Below are positions 37,518 to 47,305 of a stretch of 64,000 nucleotides of DNA, piece after piece. Source of the DNA: Gammaproteobacteria bacterium 39-13 (GTDB lineage: Bacteria > Pseudomonadota > Gammaproteobacteria > Berkiellales > Berkiellaceae); the NCBI GenBank assembly GCA_001898235.1, contig MKTN01000004.1:62001-126000 (forward strand). The letters run 5' to 3'. The translations under genes and the position numbers were made by a program. Positions within the stretch are counted from its first letter, which is position 1. Each line of letters opens with the position of its first letter. The notes below the pieces were generated by a model. It ran no database searches. It saw nothing but the letters and a program-made list of their open reading frames with translations, and was not told the DNA's origin.

Positions 37518-37728
37518 TATGCGCTTTTAGCAGGTTTACCCCCCTTCAACGTCTTTAGAGCGATGCGGTGTAATAACGTGAATATATATTCACATTTAAA
37601 AAGCCAGATAAATGCGCACTTTTAGATAGATAAATCGTATTTAACTCGCTTTGCGTTTTCTGTAGCATAAGCAATAAGTAATTCAAATTACTTACGAAAT
37701 ATTGATAAATAATCAAGGGGAAAAAAAC

Positions 37729-38073
37729 ATGCTTACTTTAAAAGAACTGCAACAGATCCAATACACGCCTGCTGAACAAGCTCAAATTGATAAGGAATTG
37801 GAAATTGTTCGTTTGCAAAAATTCAGTTACGAAATTCATCAAAAAATGGAACAAAAAAAGGAACTGAAAACAAAAATTCAAGAAGAGAAAGAACAAAAGA
37901 AGAATGAAAATGTTTCATTAGCGGCACCTAGCATTTTAGACGAAGTAAAAAATGCTTTATCTTCCGTCAAAGCAGAAATGGAAAAACATAAACAGGCACG
38001 GTCATATAATAAAATGATGCCGGCTATTTATGTCGAAGTCTCTCCCAATATGAAGAAATCACGTCTTTGGTAA
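37729..38073 (+). CDS. Small Lys/Glu-rich coiled-coil protein
   Basis: AAGGGG eight bases upstream supports the ATG at 37729 (114 residues) over an in-frame TTG at 37702. Residues 35-65 are a charged coiled coil (QKMEQKKELKTKIQEEKEQ). The C-terminus is basic. No signal peptide, membrane segment or known domain. Followed directly by a terminator. Confidence 0.7.
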   Translation: MLTLKELQQIQYTPAEQAQIDKELEIVRLQKFSYEIHQKMEQKKELKTKIQEEKEQKKNENVSLAAPSILDEVKNALSSVKAEMEKHKQARSYNKMMPAIYVEVSPNMKKSRLW

Positions 38074-38081
38074 TATCCTTG

Positions 38082-38111
38082 AAATACCTCGCTATATTAA
38101 GCGAGGTATTT
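38082..38111 (+). terminator. Terminator between the coiled-coil and ankyrin genes
   Basis: AAATACCTCGCT and AGCGAGGTATTT are perfect 12-base arms around ATATTA, followed by TCTCC, just past the stop at 38073. The Ts at the end of the stem serve as a short U-run. Confidence 0.72.
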
Positions 38112-38125
38112 CTCCTCATGAGGAG
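38112..38125 (+). promoter_or_regulatory. Palindrome that hides the ankyrin-gene ribosome site
   Basis: CTCCTCATGAGGAG is a perfect 14-base palindrome whose right arm is the Shine-Dalgarno AGGAG, five bases before the ATG at 38131. Pairing of the two arms would hide the site, so translation control is possible. Confidence 0.45.
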
Positions 38126-38130
38126 CCTTT

Positions 38131-39057
38131 ATGCAACATTCCGGTCCTCGCGCATCTCATGCTCAAGTACGCTTGAATGATAACAGTTTAATGCTTTTAA
38201 AAGGCATGGAATATTTATTGTCAGGGCAAGAAGAGAAAGCTTTGGCATTATTCAAACGTAAACCTTTTCTTTTAAATAACATAGATAAAAGCATGCCCAT
38301 TACGCCTTTAATGGCCGCAGCCTCTAAAGAACATCCTTGCTGCATCGAAACATTTACCTGGATCTTACAACGTACTCAAAATATAAATCATAGTACTAAT
38401 ACTGGTAATTCTATTATACATTGGTTAGCGAATTTAAATTATCATGTTTTTTTGAGCACTCTGCTTGCTAAAAGAAAGAGTGATATTAAGATTAATCAAC
38501 TAACCAATAATAAGGAAAGTCCTACCTTTATAGCTTGTTATTCTGGTTCTCTTGAATCATTGCAACTGTTTATTGATGCTGGAGCAAATATTCATATCCC
38601 TAATGCACAAGGAACAACGCCTCTGCAGATAGCTTGCGCTCAAGGACATGCTTGCTGTGTGGAACTATTGTTACGCCATGGCGCTCTAATAGAGCAATGT
38701 GATTATGAAGGAAAGAACGCATTTCACTATTTAGCATTAAGCCAGTCGGTAGAAATACTTAACTTACTTATGCAAGCAAATGAAGCAGGCTTAAAAGTAA
38801 AAACCAAAAAAGGAAATCTTCCTTTTGAGATAGTTTTAAATCAAGGACATGAAAACTTTGCTACATTATTGAAAAAACAAACAGAAAATGTTCCTAATTT
38901 GAAAAAAATATGCGCAAATGCGATTTGTTTTCATTTTAAAAATGAAGATCGTAGCTTTAGAGAAGTATTTGCAAATCAACTATCTTGTTTACCATTAGAA
39001 GTCATAGAGTATATAGAAAATATTTGGCGCTTAAAAGCACGCCGAAATTCAAAATAA
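38131..39057 (+). CDS. Ankyrin-repeat protein, probable effector
   Basis: 308 residues. At least five ankyrin units between about residues 48 and 250: ITPLMAAASKEHPCC, NTGNSIIHWLANLNYH, ESPTFIACYSGSLESLQLF, GTTPLQIACAQGHACCVELL, GKNAFHYLALSQSVEIL. Ankyrin repeats bind proteins and are common in translocated proteins of Legionella and Coxiella relatives. The C-terminal 60 residues (FREVFANQLSCLPLEVIEYI) look helical; the segment CLPLEVIEYIENIW is F-box-like in pattern but too short to claim. No signal peptide. Confidence 0.84.
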   Translation: MQHSGPRASHAQVRLNDNSLMLLKGMEYLLSGQEEKALALFKRKPFLLNNIDKSMPITPLMAAASKEHPCCIETFTWILQRTQNINHSTNTGNSIIHWLANLNYHVFLSTLLAKRKSDIKINQLTNNKESPTFIACYSGSLESLQLFIDAGANIHIPNAQGTTPLQIACAQGHACCVELLLRHGALIEQCDYEGKNAFHYLALSQSVEILNLLMQANEAGLKVKTKKGNLPFEIVLNQGHENFATLLKKQTENVPNLKKICANAICFHFKNEDRSFREVFANQLSCLPLEVIEYIENIWRLKARRNSK

Positions 39058-39126
39058 ATGTCGTGATTTTTTAATTGATCTTTGTTAGCATATTCAACAT
39101 ATTGGTGCAAGTAAAGATTAGATAAA

Positions 39127-40119
39127 ATGAGCATTTCTCCCTCCTCTATTAAAATTGCTTATAATAGAATTCAAGCTTATGTTAACACCACACCTATCTT
39201 ACAATCGTCGCTTCTAAACGAAATCCTTTCTTCCCATCTTTACTTTAAATTTGAAGGGGCACAAAAAGTAGGCGCATTTAAAGCAAGAGGCGCAATTAAT
39301 ACACTCTTATCATTAAAAGAAATGAATCACTTACCCAAAGAAATTGTAGCATACAGCTCAGGTAATCATGCTCAAGCAGTAGCATGGGCAGCACAAAAGC
39401 TTGGCATTAAGGCAACCATTATTGTTCCAAAGTTTGCATCTGAAGTAAAAATTGCTGCAACGCGAGGCTATGGGGCTAATATTATTTTAACGCAAGAACG
39501 ACAAGAAGCAGAAGATCTTTCTTTGCAAAAAGCTAAAGAGAAAGGATGTTTTCTATTGCCTCCTTATGATCACGATGATGTAATTATTGGTCAAGGTACC
39601 TCTGCATTTGAGGCCTGGCAAAATAATATAAAATATGATGCCGTATTCGCTCCATGTGGTGGCGGAGGACTCCTTTCTGGTACCTATTTAGCAACACGTT
39701 TTTTTTCTGATTCCGCACAAGTGTTTGCAGCTGAGCCAAGTACGGCCAATGATGCTTCGCGATCTTATCATGAAGGTAAAATTTGCCGATTTAGCACAAC
39801 GCCACAAACTATTGCCGACGGAGCGCGAACCTTAGGTGTCTCAGAAAGAACCTTTCACTATATTAAACAATTAGATGGTTTTTATGAAATTACTGAGGAT
39901 GAAATTATCTATTGGTCGCAATGGTTAATGCATTTAATGAAAGTGACATTAGAGCCCACTGCAGCCTTAGGGATGGCTGCAGCTTATAAATGGATAAATG
40001 AAGGAAATGAGGGTAAGAGTATTTTAATCATTATTTCAGGTGCGAATCTTGATCCTAAAACTTACCTGCAAGTTTGGCAAAATAACTATCTAAATAAATT
40101 ACCCACTATTGCTAGATAA
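39127..40119 (+). CDS. PLP-dependent threonine/serine dehydratase (fold type II)
   Basis: 330 residues, the single-domain catalytic size without an ACT regulatory domain, as in TdcB or serine racemase. Schiff-base K52 is in VGAFKARGA. YSSGNHAQAVAWAA is the serine/threonine recognition block and PCGGGGLLSG the phosphate-binding loop. It should convert threonine or serine to the 2-oxo acid and ammonia; racemase activity is possible and cannot be excluded. It is flanked by effector-like genes and not in an Ile operon. Confidence 0.93.
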   Translation: MSISPSSIKIAYNRIQAYVNTTPILQSSLLNEILSSHLYFKFEGAQKVGAFKARGAINTLLSLKEMNHLPKEIVAYSSGNHAQAVAWAAQKLGIKATIIVPKFASEVKIAATRGYGANIILTQERQEAEDLSLQKAKEKGCFLLPPYDHDDVIIGQGTSAFEAWQNNIKYDAVFAPCGGGGLLSGTYLATRFFSDSAQVFAAEPSTANDASRSYHEGKICRFSTTPQTIADGARTLGVSERTFHYIKQLDGFYEITEDEIIYWSQWLMHLMKVTLEPTAALGMAAAYKWINEGNEGKSILIIISGANLDPKTYLQVWQNNYLNKLPTIAR

Positions 40120-40308
40120 TCTAATCACCACGCTATCTTATAACCGCTAGCCACTGCGAGACGCGCCTCAAAGCTCATTTCTAAAGACTATATATGCCAT
40201 GATTTGGCATGATCTTTTATTCACTGAGACAAAAATATTGCTAAGCACCTTATTTTCTATATAATTTTGCGCTTCTTTTAAGTTAAGAAACAAAACATTG
40301 AGGATGAT

Positions 40309-40956
40309 ATGCTAGAAATGATGGTTAATAAAGACACTAAGTTGCAACAGTATATTAATAGTTGCCAATTCCCTTCCCCACCTCCAGGTAAAACTCAAGC
40401 CCAAGCTAAAACTCAACATGTTCCTGACAGCATGAATTGGAAACAAGCTGTGCGCAGAGAAATAACAAAATATATAAAAGATAATATGCCGCATTATACA
40501 GCCCAAATATGTAAAGAAAATGGTGGCATCAGAGGCGATGGCCAAAATGCTGCATGTCAATTTCTAGAAAAAAATCGCACATTTGCTAGCGAAGAACTTT
40601 TAGGACAATATGATTTTCCTAAATATTTGGATAAGAAAAAGAAAAAATCAATAAAGACGAGTAAAAGTCGACCCAAAAGTATTGAACTACTCTCTGCTAT
40701 AATGGAAGAAGATGTATCGCCTACAGAACGACGTCCTAGAAGCGAAAATTTTGAAACCATGCATTCAGCATTTGACTTTCAAAGCTTACAAAACCTACTG
40801 AAAGAATTAGAATCAGAAGATGGTAAAGTTGAATATACTACCATATCCCCAAGCAATCAGACTTTTATTACGACTGATTTATCATCAATTAATGAAAATA
40901 AAGATAAAATTAATACTGATCATAATGAAAAAGTAAAACGTCGCTTTATAGTCTAA
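40309..40956 (+). CDS. Unrecognised protein, possible effector
   Basis: 215 residues, no signal peptide. A compact Cys-containing segment at 40-95 (MNWKQAVRREITKYIKDNMP, TAQICKENGGIRGDGQNAAC), then a Lys/Ser/Arg-rich linker and an acidic C-terminal half. Base composition is as low in GC as the neighbours. AGGATG seven bases before the ATG serves as a ribosome site. No family recognised. Confidence 0.62.
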   Translation: MLEMMVNKDTKLQQYINSCQFPSPPPGKTQAQAKTQHVPDSMNWKQAVRREITKYIKDNMPHYTAQICKENGGIRGDGQNAACQFLEKNRTFASEELLGQYDFPKYLDKKKKKSIKTSKSRPKSIELLSAIMEEDVSPTERRPRSENFETMHSAFDFQSLQNLLKELESEDGKVEYTTISPSNQTFITTDLSSINENKDKINTDHNEKVKRRFIV

Positions 40957-41148
40957 CAAATAAAGCAAGTTATGCATCCTCAATATTTTAAAATCTTTGC
41001 TTATTCAATTTTTTCTTTGCTTGAGAAAATCTCAGGCAAAGGCTCATCTTTTGAATTTTTATTTGATTATACCATAGAAAAATTTGCCGGATATTCTTGA
41101 GAAAACTTACCTTTTTTTAAACTCCATTTTAATTAAAGAGGAAAGGTT

Positions 41149-44100
41149 ATGAAATCCGGATTTTATTTCAATGATTCTAATAAGAAATTTTCGCAAGAAT
41201 TTAATTATGAGCTACATAATTTTAAAAAATCTTTTTTGTCAAATCTTGATCCTAAACTATCAGGGCACTATCACAAACATTTTCTCGATATTTTGCGCTA
41301 CCAGTATAAAGAAGGTGTTTTGGAAGGCTTAACGCTTATTTGGATGATTGTATTTGATGCGCCAAATGATAATTATTCCTTGTTAAATCATGTGTGGGAA
41401 AAGTATCAAGATGATCTTAATATTGAAGATTTCAAGATCATGCCTAAATATGGCTCTCATAGAGGGCGTACTGCTCTTGATCTTATTGTTATAAATAGTA
41501 CATCAGAATATCGTGATTTTTTTGAAAAAGTTAGAAAAAAACTCAAAAATAAAAATATTCAAAGCAATAAAAATATCCAAGATACCTCCGTCATGAGCAC
41601 AAGCCAAGAGCCATTAAAATCATATCAACCTATTGCCGGGATTGATGCAAAATATTTAGGCGGAGCACTGCCTAACCTCCCTCATGCTTCAATGGTGAAT
41701 AATTTGCCCTCAATAAGCTATAATATGAACATCATGTTTGTAGGCATCAATTCACCTTCAGTTGCATCATTACCTTTACCCTCGACAAAAAAAGTATTAC
41801 ATCTAAATTCTTCTTATTTTAAAGCTGAATTTCATAGTTACCGTTCAAATAAAATTAATAAAGATGATAAAATAATATTTGTTTGTGCAGGACGTACCAA
41901 AGAGGCATTAGTTCCGCCTGTTAGTCAAACTAGATGTATCGTTGTATTAACTGAAGCAGAATACACTTCTATACAATCATCTCTTTCACCTTTTGTTGAA
42001 GTTCTAGTCATTAAAGAGTTGAATAGTCTTAGTCATGGAAATTATAGTGCACTGCATACTATCACCAGCAGAAGAATCGCCATTTTCATTTTTGCTCATA
42101 ATTTTAAATTAAAGCATTTTATGATGGCCGATGACAATATAAGCCAAGTAAAGCTTCTTTCAAATATATCTTCCAAATGTAACGCTGATAATCTTTATGA
42201 GTTTATGGCAGCGCAATTAGGTGATGCAGGATGTATTTCTATTAAAACACAATCTCCTAAAAAATCTCCACCAGGCAAGCTTGGTTCAAAATTGTTTATG
42301 GTGAACATGCAAAGAATAACGCAATTTCTACCTAATACTCCAAATATGTTTTTATTCTTTCCTGACGCCTGGCATGCAACCACACACTGGGGAGAAGATT
42401 ATTATATGCAAATCATGCTTTATGAAATTCTTCATCCGAGGATTGGGTATAGGGAGTTAGATTCAAATTTGATTTGTCTTGAAAGATCACACAAAAATCG
42501 CAATTCTTGCACAAAAAAAAGTGTTCAAACTGAGTATTACCAGCTACTTCATTCTTTTCGTGATTCTCTCCCTTTTGAACAATTTAGATGGATAAGCAAC
42601 ACTGTATTCACACTTAATAAAATTATTTTTCAAAATAAAACCAGATATTATGAGTATACGAAACACCTTGAATCAGTTGATTTGCTAAAAAGGCATGCCA
42701 TTGCGAATAATGTTTCAACCAGCACTATGTCTTCCATGCAACCAATAGTAATTAACAATGAAACTTTTATTGATAAATTTAAACGTAATATTAGAGATGT
42801 ATCACTTAACCCACAAATCTTTCGTTATTATCAAATAGAAACTATAAAACAAATTGTGAATATTTCTAGTAAAACAGCGCGCGCAGTGCTTGCGACAGGA
42901 TCTGGCAAAACGCTTACGCAGTGTCAACTGGCAGCGATTGCTCATGCATCACAAACATCAGATCAAGATACGATTATTGTCACACCTTATATTGAGCTGG
43001 TAAAACAATTTTACCAAGATATGCTAAAATTTAACGAAAATACCTTAACGCATCGTATTCCTCCCCAGTCAATCATTACCATTTCTTGTAGTACGCAAAG
43101 TTGTAATATTAATGCGCTCTTACGCAACAAAGAAATTTTAAAACAAAAATCTGTTATGATTTTTTGCAGAAACAGTTTTGACGCTTTATTGGCTGCTAAC
43201 CATCCATTATTAAAGCGGGCTTCATTATTTCTATTGGATGAATATCAAGAATACCCTAAAACAATACAAAAATTAATGACTTTTCCTTTAAATGACGCAA
43301 TGTTATTAGGATTTACAGCGACACCACCGCCAAATGATATGTTTAGGCAAACACTCTATACTTATACTATGATGCAAGGAATAAGAGATGGTTTTCTTTC
43401 CCCTGTAATAACAGATAAATTAGGATGTAATTATTCCGAAGAGAATGTTAAGAGATTAATTAGCGCTCTCCCTCAAATTTTAACACATCAATACCATCCT
43501 GGATTTTCAGATAATAGAACACTATCAAAAACTAAGGGTATCATTTATCTTCCTTCGATTAAATTATGTGAAAGTGCGCTCCAAATATTGAGAGCAAATA
43601 ATATTCGCGCCTTTTGTATTCATAGTAAAAATCCTCAATATAAAAATGAGTTAAAAAATTTTATAGAAAATGAAACACCATGTGTTCTTCTTGCGGTTCA
43701 AATGTTAAAAATAGGTTTTGACGACAACAGCTTAGCATGGACTATTATTGCTCAAAACATTCAAGAAAATAATAGCGGTCATCTTATTGATATCAAGCAA
43801 GAAATAGGTCGCCTGCTTCGATGGAATCTATACAAAAAATGCGGTTATGTTTTGAGTTTCGATAACATATGTAAAATTATTTCCTCTCTTTTCGCACAGC
43901 AAAAAATTAATTTTCAAGTTGCCAATATGTATTTAGCTGCACGACATGAATACAGATTTGATACTGAGAATGCTTTCCAAATTTCTCCGTCTATGGATTA
44001 TTTGCCTAACGGACAATCTTTGCTGTTTGCTTACCCTAGACAGCAGAATGGAGTGTATGCTTATCCGAGGCAGGAAAATACAGTTAGTCCTATGTTATAT

Positions 44101-44160
44101 GCGCCGACAACGACCCAAAAGATGCCACCTTCTAATCGACTATTGTACGGATTAGCTTGA
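41149..44160 (+). CDS. GT-A glycosyltransferase-like region fused to an SF2 helicase
   Basis: 1003 residues, AGAGGAAAGGTT just before the ATG. (1) Residues 1-125: helical, with an ankyrin-like GRTALDLIVINS. (2) About 190-450: a GT-A-like region, RRIAIFIFAHNFKLKHFMMA then D328-D329-N330 (metal/nucleotide-sugar type) and W414-G-E-D417 (WGEDYYMQIML). (3) About 555-930: helicase with motif I ATGSGKT (582-588), motif II DEYQ (697-700), motif III GFTATPP and motif VI QEIGRLLR (884-891). The tail repeats AYPRQ twice. Similar GT/helicase links are known from DNA-base glucosylation and GREB1/TAGT proteins; that connection is inference. No signal peptide. Confidence 0.78.
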   Translation: MKSGFYFNDSNKKFSQEFNYELHNFKKSFLSNLDPKLSGHYHKHFLDILRYQYKEGVLEGLTLIWMIVFDAPNDNYSLLNHVWEKYQDDLNIEDFKIMPKYGSHRGRTALDLIVINSTSEYRDFFEKVRKKLKNKNIQSNKNIQDTSVMSTSQEPLKSYQPIAGIDAKYLGGALPNLPHASMVNNLPSISYNMNIMFVGINSPSVASLPLPSTKKVLHLNSSYFKAEFHSYRSNKINKDDKIIFVCAGRTKEALVPPVSQTRCIVVLTEAEYTSIQSSLSPFVEVLVIKELNSLSHGNYSALHTITSRRIAIFIFAHNFKLKHFMMADDNISQVKLLSNISSKCNADNLYEFMAAQLGDAGCISIKTQSPKKSPPGKLGSKLFMVNMQRITQFLPNTPNMFLFFPDAWHATTHWGEDYYMQIMLYEILHPRIGYRELDSNLICLERSHKNRNSCTKKSVQTEYYQLLHSFRDSLPFEQFRWISNTVFTLNKIIFQNKTRYYEYTKHLESVDLLKRHAIANNVSTSTMSSMQPIVINNETFIDKFKRNIRDVSLNPQIFRYYQIETIKQIVNISSKTARAVLATGSGKTLTQCQLAAIAHASQTSDQDTIIVTPYIELVKQFYQDMLKFNENTLTHRIPPQSIITISCSTQSCNINALLRNKEILKQKSVMIFCRNSFDALLAANHPLLKRASLFLLDEYQEYPKTIQKLMTFPLNDAMLLGFTATPPPNDMFRQTLYTYTMMQGIRDGFLSPVITDKLGCNYSEENVKRLISALPQILTHQYHPGFSDNRTLSKTKGIIYLPSIKLCESALQILRANNIRAFCIHSKNPQYKNELKNFIENETPCVLLAVQMLKIGFDDNSLAWTIIAQNIQENNSGHLIDIKQEIGRLLRWNLYKKCGYVLSFDNICKIISSLFAQQKINFQVANMYLAARHEYRFDTENAFQISPSMDYLPNGQSLLFAYPRQQNGVYAYPRQENTVSPMLYAPTTTQKMPPSNRLLYGLA

Positions 44161-44209
44161 TTTTTTGTATAATTAAAATTGCAATCTGATTCAACTATAA
44201 AGGAAGAAA

Positions 44210-44662
44210 ATGAAGAAATCTGCTATTTTAAAGTGGATTAATTTTTGGCCCCCTTTTTTGGGGGCTGGCATTCGAGTCAAAAAGATGTCTGAAGATATGC
44301 GGCGTATCGAAGTTGAAATGAAGCTAAGATTTTGGAATAAAAACTACGTTGGTACCCATTACGGTGGTTCGCTCTATTCCATGGCAGATCCCTTTTTTAT
44401 GTTAATGTTATTAGAGAATTTAGGAAAGGATTATATCGTGTGGGACAAAGCGGCCACCATTCGATTTGAAAATCCTGGTAGAGGTCGCGTACATGCAATA
44501 TTTGAGCTATCGCAGCAAGAGATAGATACCCTTCGTTCGCGAGTTCACCAGGAAGGAAAAATAGAACCACAATTTACTGTACAGATTAAAGATGATGCAA
44601 ATCAGATTATTGCCATTGTAGAAAAAACGCTTTACATTCGAAAAAAAGAAACAAAGAAATAA
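44210..44662 (+). CDS. DUF4442 / hotdog-fold thioesterase-like protein
   Basis: 150 residues of hotdog type. MKLRFWNKNYVGTHYGGSLYSMADPFFMLML is the central helix region (with HYGGS and AD), and the C-terminal strands follow (HAIFELSQQEI, QFTVQIKDDANQIIAIVEKT). The family acts on acyl-CoA or acyl-ACP, but DUF4442 has no proven reaction known to me. A single-domain cytoplasmic protein with its own ribosome site (AAAGGAAG). Confidence 0.8.
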   Translation: MKKSAILKWINFWPPFLGAGIRVKKMSEDMRRIEVEMKLRFWNKNYVGTHYGGSLYSMADPFFMLMLLENLGKDYIVWDKAATIRFENPGRGRVHAIFELSQQEIDTLRSRVHQEGKIEPQFTVQIKDDANQIIAIVEKTLYIRKKETKK

Positions 44663-44672
44663 AAGGCGGGTA

Positions 44673-45710
44673 TCATTGCCCGTCATTTCCCGTTGCGTTT
44701 ATATCCTGTTGTTTATCTTCAAAACTAAACACTTTTCGCCAATCATTCTTCATACTCACTACAGTCCAACCACGTTTTTGCGCTTCATTGAGACCTTTAT
44801 CAAGCTTTCCAATGTCAGATTGACGATCATATGCCCATTCACGTTTTTCATCGTCATGATGAACTAAAATTCCCAAACCTTGCTTATTTCCTGATGTAGT
44901 CCATTCTAACATTTTAACATCACCATCAGAATTCCCGAATGCCGCAATAGGACGTCGACCAATGTACATTTGAATGCCTACAGGTTTACCTGCGCCATCA
45001 TCAATAAAGTTAATTTCCGACAAACGTATAATTTCCGGTTTATTATTGTTATCTTCGTATTTAAGCTTTATGCTGCTGCCAACCACTTGTTCGGGAGGGA
45101 TCCCATAAGTTTTTTCTGCCCATGGGCGAATAAATTCAACCCCACCACCAGACACAATAAATGTTTTAAAACTATTTGCCCTTAAATACCTAAGTAGTTC
45201 TAACATTGGTTGATATGCAAGACGCGTATAGGGTAAATTAAAACGAGGATGTCGAGCAGTAGCAATCCATTCTTTGACTATTTTATCAAAGTCTTCAGCA
45301 GACATGCCGGCATGTGAAGTCATAATTAACTCCACTACACCTTTTGTGCCTATTTTCTTTAATCCTTCAAGATCGCCTTCAATTACTGCTTTGAAGGGTT
45401 GCGTATTTTTCCATTCAGGATGTTTAGGTGCAAGTTTTTTAATGCGATCTATGGCAAATGCCAGCTGCACATACATTGGTTGTTCTGGCCACAATGTGCC
45501 ATCATTATCAAAAACAACAATTCGTTCAGCGGGAGGCACATAACTAGGACCTTCCTCTTTAGTCTTAGCAACAAAATTGAGAATAGCTTTTTTTGCTGCT
45601 CCATCATTCCACGAAGGAAGAGGATCGGCGTCAAAAGCAAAAGCTGAATTTAATGCTAACATAATGCCTATCATGAGAAATAAATTTGATAGCCTTCTTT
45701 TGATTAACAT
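44673..45710 (-). CDS. Secreted HAD-superfamily phosphatase
   Basis: The start at 45710 (GGGAG upstream) gives a signal peptide (to about residue 25, cut after AFA). Motif I is D68-N-D70-G-T (VVFDNDGTLWPEQ), motif II is in FIVSGGGVEF, and GNSDGD is the C-terminal acidic motif. HAD enzymes cleave phosphoesters through an aspartyl phosphate; a periplasmic enzyme of this size suggests acid phosphatase or phosphoserine-like activity. The FadL porin and sulfatase 2 genes follow in the same direction upstream, forming an uptake and hydrolysis neighbourhood. Confidence 0.87.
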   Translation of the reverse strand: MLIKRRLSNLFLMIGIMLALNSAFAFDADPLPSWNDGAAKKAILNFVAKTKEEGPSYVPPAERIVVFDNDGTLWPEQPMYVQLAFAIDRIKKLAPKHPEWKNTQPFKAVIEGDLEGLKKIGTKGVVELIMTSHAGMSAEDFDKIVKEWIATARHPRFNLPYTRLAYQPMLELLRYLRANSFKTFIVSGGGVEFIRPWAEKTYGIPPEQVVGSSIKLKYEDNNNKPEIIRLSEINFIDDGAGKPVGIQMYIGRRPIAAFGNSDGDVKMLEWTTSGNKQGLGILVHHDDEKREWAYDRQSDIGKLDKGLNEAQKRGWTVVSMKNDWRKVFSFEDKQQDINATGNDGQ

Positions 45711-45835
45711 TGCTACTCCCTTCAGTAATAGATAATTCATTATATGAGAATATCAGCACATCTGCTTTCTTTTCCTAGAAGGAAAATTTAAGAAGAAATA
45801 AAGAAGAACGCAAAATGATCCAAGAAGCTCTCAGC

Positions 45836-47119
45836 TTAATTATATTTAAAAACGGCATTAAAACTTAGAAAATAGACGGCCACACTTTCGTACACGCCGA
45901 TCAAATCGCCTTTCACAGGTCCATGACTATTGGTATGAAGATCGCCACCATAAATATATTCAAAAGCAGCACCTAGATCTAAACATTTCATTGCATTAAA
46001 TTTTGTTCCTACACCAAAACGCCAGGCTGAGTTAACTGGCAGAGAGACTGGAATATTGGTTGTATCTTGAAGTCGGCTATCATAACCAACACCAGCATTG
46101 AGTAAAATGTTTGAGGTATATTGATGCTGCAAACCAATAGCTGCGTGCCATGTATTTTTGTAATGTCTATCAACTGTGATACTAACAGGATTAGTTGAAT
46201 CAATTCCCACGTCAACTTGTCCAAATTTCGACCATTCTTGCCAACCACCACTTGCCAGAATTGCCCAACGTTCTGTCATTTGATGAAATATACTTCCCAT
46301 CCAGGTTTGCGGAACTTTGATCCCAATATCAACTTCTGCATTGACGAGGCCACGATTAGTTAATAACGCATTCAAAATCGGGTTTAAATTTGTGAATTCT
46401 GCATTTGGGGAAAAATTAAGTTTAATTTGTGAGGTATAATCAAGTCCAATACGGGTGCATTCATTAAATTCAAATAAAACCCCTAAATTTGCACCATATC
46501 CCCACTCTTTATCCGATAAGCTAATTTCACCATCTGCAAAATCAATTATTTGAAAAGGAGAATTATTGACTCGTGTTTTACTTCTTAATATTCCATACAT
46601 AAAAATGGGACCACCACCAATCGATAATCCATTATTAAATCGATAGGCCAAGGTAGGTTGAATAGAGGTACCAATTAAAGTCCCTTTCACCGCAGAATAT
46701 CTACCTGCCCAATCTCCATGATAACGCAATAAAGATCCAAAATTACCGTAAATTCCAAGTCCTGACTTAAAAGCATCATTGATACTATGACTATAAAAAA
46801 TGCTTCCTCCGGCAAATATATCGACAGGATTACCGCCGTTATCTGTCCCTTCATTTGCATTGGATATTGTTAGCTCAATATCTTCATAATAGACTTCTGC
46901 TCCGAGTAAAAGCTGTCTGCCCTTAAGACGAGTCATACCCGCTGGATTTGTATAAATTGTTGAAGGATCTTGCGCACGCGCAGAGTAACCTGCAGCGGCC
47001 AGTCCCACATCATCGGTCCCTAACTCATAAAGAAATATACCACCTGCTTGAACTTTAAACGTAAATGCAACACTTGCTATAAGAGGAAATATTTTAAAGC
47101 TGGGTAAAATTTTTGACAT
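45836..47119 (-). CDS. OmpP1/FadL/TodX-family outer-membrane porin
   Basis: 427 residues, with a signal peptide cut after VQA near 25. The mature start GGIFLYELGTDDVGLAAAGY and AQDPSTIYTNPAGMTRLKGR is the FadL hatch/NPA signature. FadL proteins let long-chain fatty acids or other hydrophobic molecules through the outer membrane by lateral release. The C-terminus (YFLSFNAVFKYN) is beta-strand but ends in Asn, not Phe. Neighbours are a phosphatase and a sulfatase, so import of a hydrophobic ester product is plausible. Confidence 0.93.
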   Translation of the reverse strand: MSKILPSFKIFPLIASVAFTFKVQAGGIFLYELGTDDVGLAAAGYSARAQDPSTIYTNPAGMTRLKGRQLLLGAEVYYEDIELTISNANEGTDNGGNPVDIFAGGSIFYSHSINDAFKSGLGIYGNFGSLLRYHGDWAGRYSAVKGTLIGTSIQPTLAYRFNNGLSIGGGPIFMYGILRSKTRVNNSPFQIIDFADGEISLSDKEWGYGANLGVLFEFNECTRIGLDYTSQIKLNFSPNAEFTNLNPILNALLTNRGLVNAEVDIGIKVPQTWMGSIFHQMTERWAILASGGWQEWSKFGQVDVGIDSTNPVSITVDRHYKNTWHAAIGLQHQYTSNILLNAGVGYDSRLQDTTNIPVSLPVNSAWRFGVGTKFNAMKCLDLGAAFEYIYGGDLHTNSHGPVKGDLIGVYESVAVYFLSFNAVFKYN

Positions 47120-47305
47120 TTAACCTATCCATAGTTAACTTTCAGACTGTTAGTGGGCAGAAAAATTATTGAAATATAATAATTAATTTCAATATTAAGT
47201 GTATAGAGAAAATTGAAAAGAAGCGTGTTAGCAAATGTACTGCAATGCGGCAGATAACAAACATCAATCCTTCGCACTAACACGAAGGATTGATGTTAAA
47301 ATTTG

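Noticed and set aside
37518-37700. yybP-ykoY (Mn) or pH riboswitch upstream of the TerC gene
   Set aside because: A GGGGGG and a GCGCATAT occur but not the conserved internal loops; nothing else supported it.
38131-39057. F-box at the C-terminus of the ankyrin protein
   Set aside because: CLPLEVIEYIENIW resembles the first half of an F-box only; too short to claim.
45449-45640. Open frames inside the HAD phosphatase gene
   Set aside because: Same-strand and antisense shadows of a well-supported gene with a complete active site.
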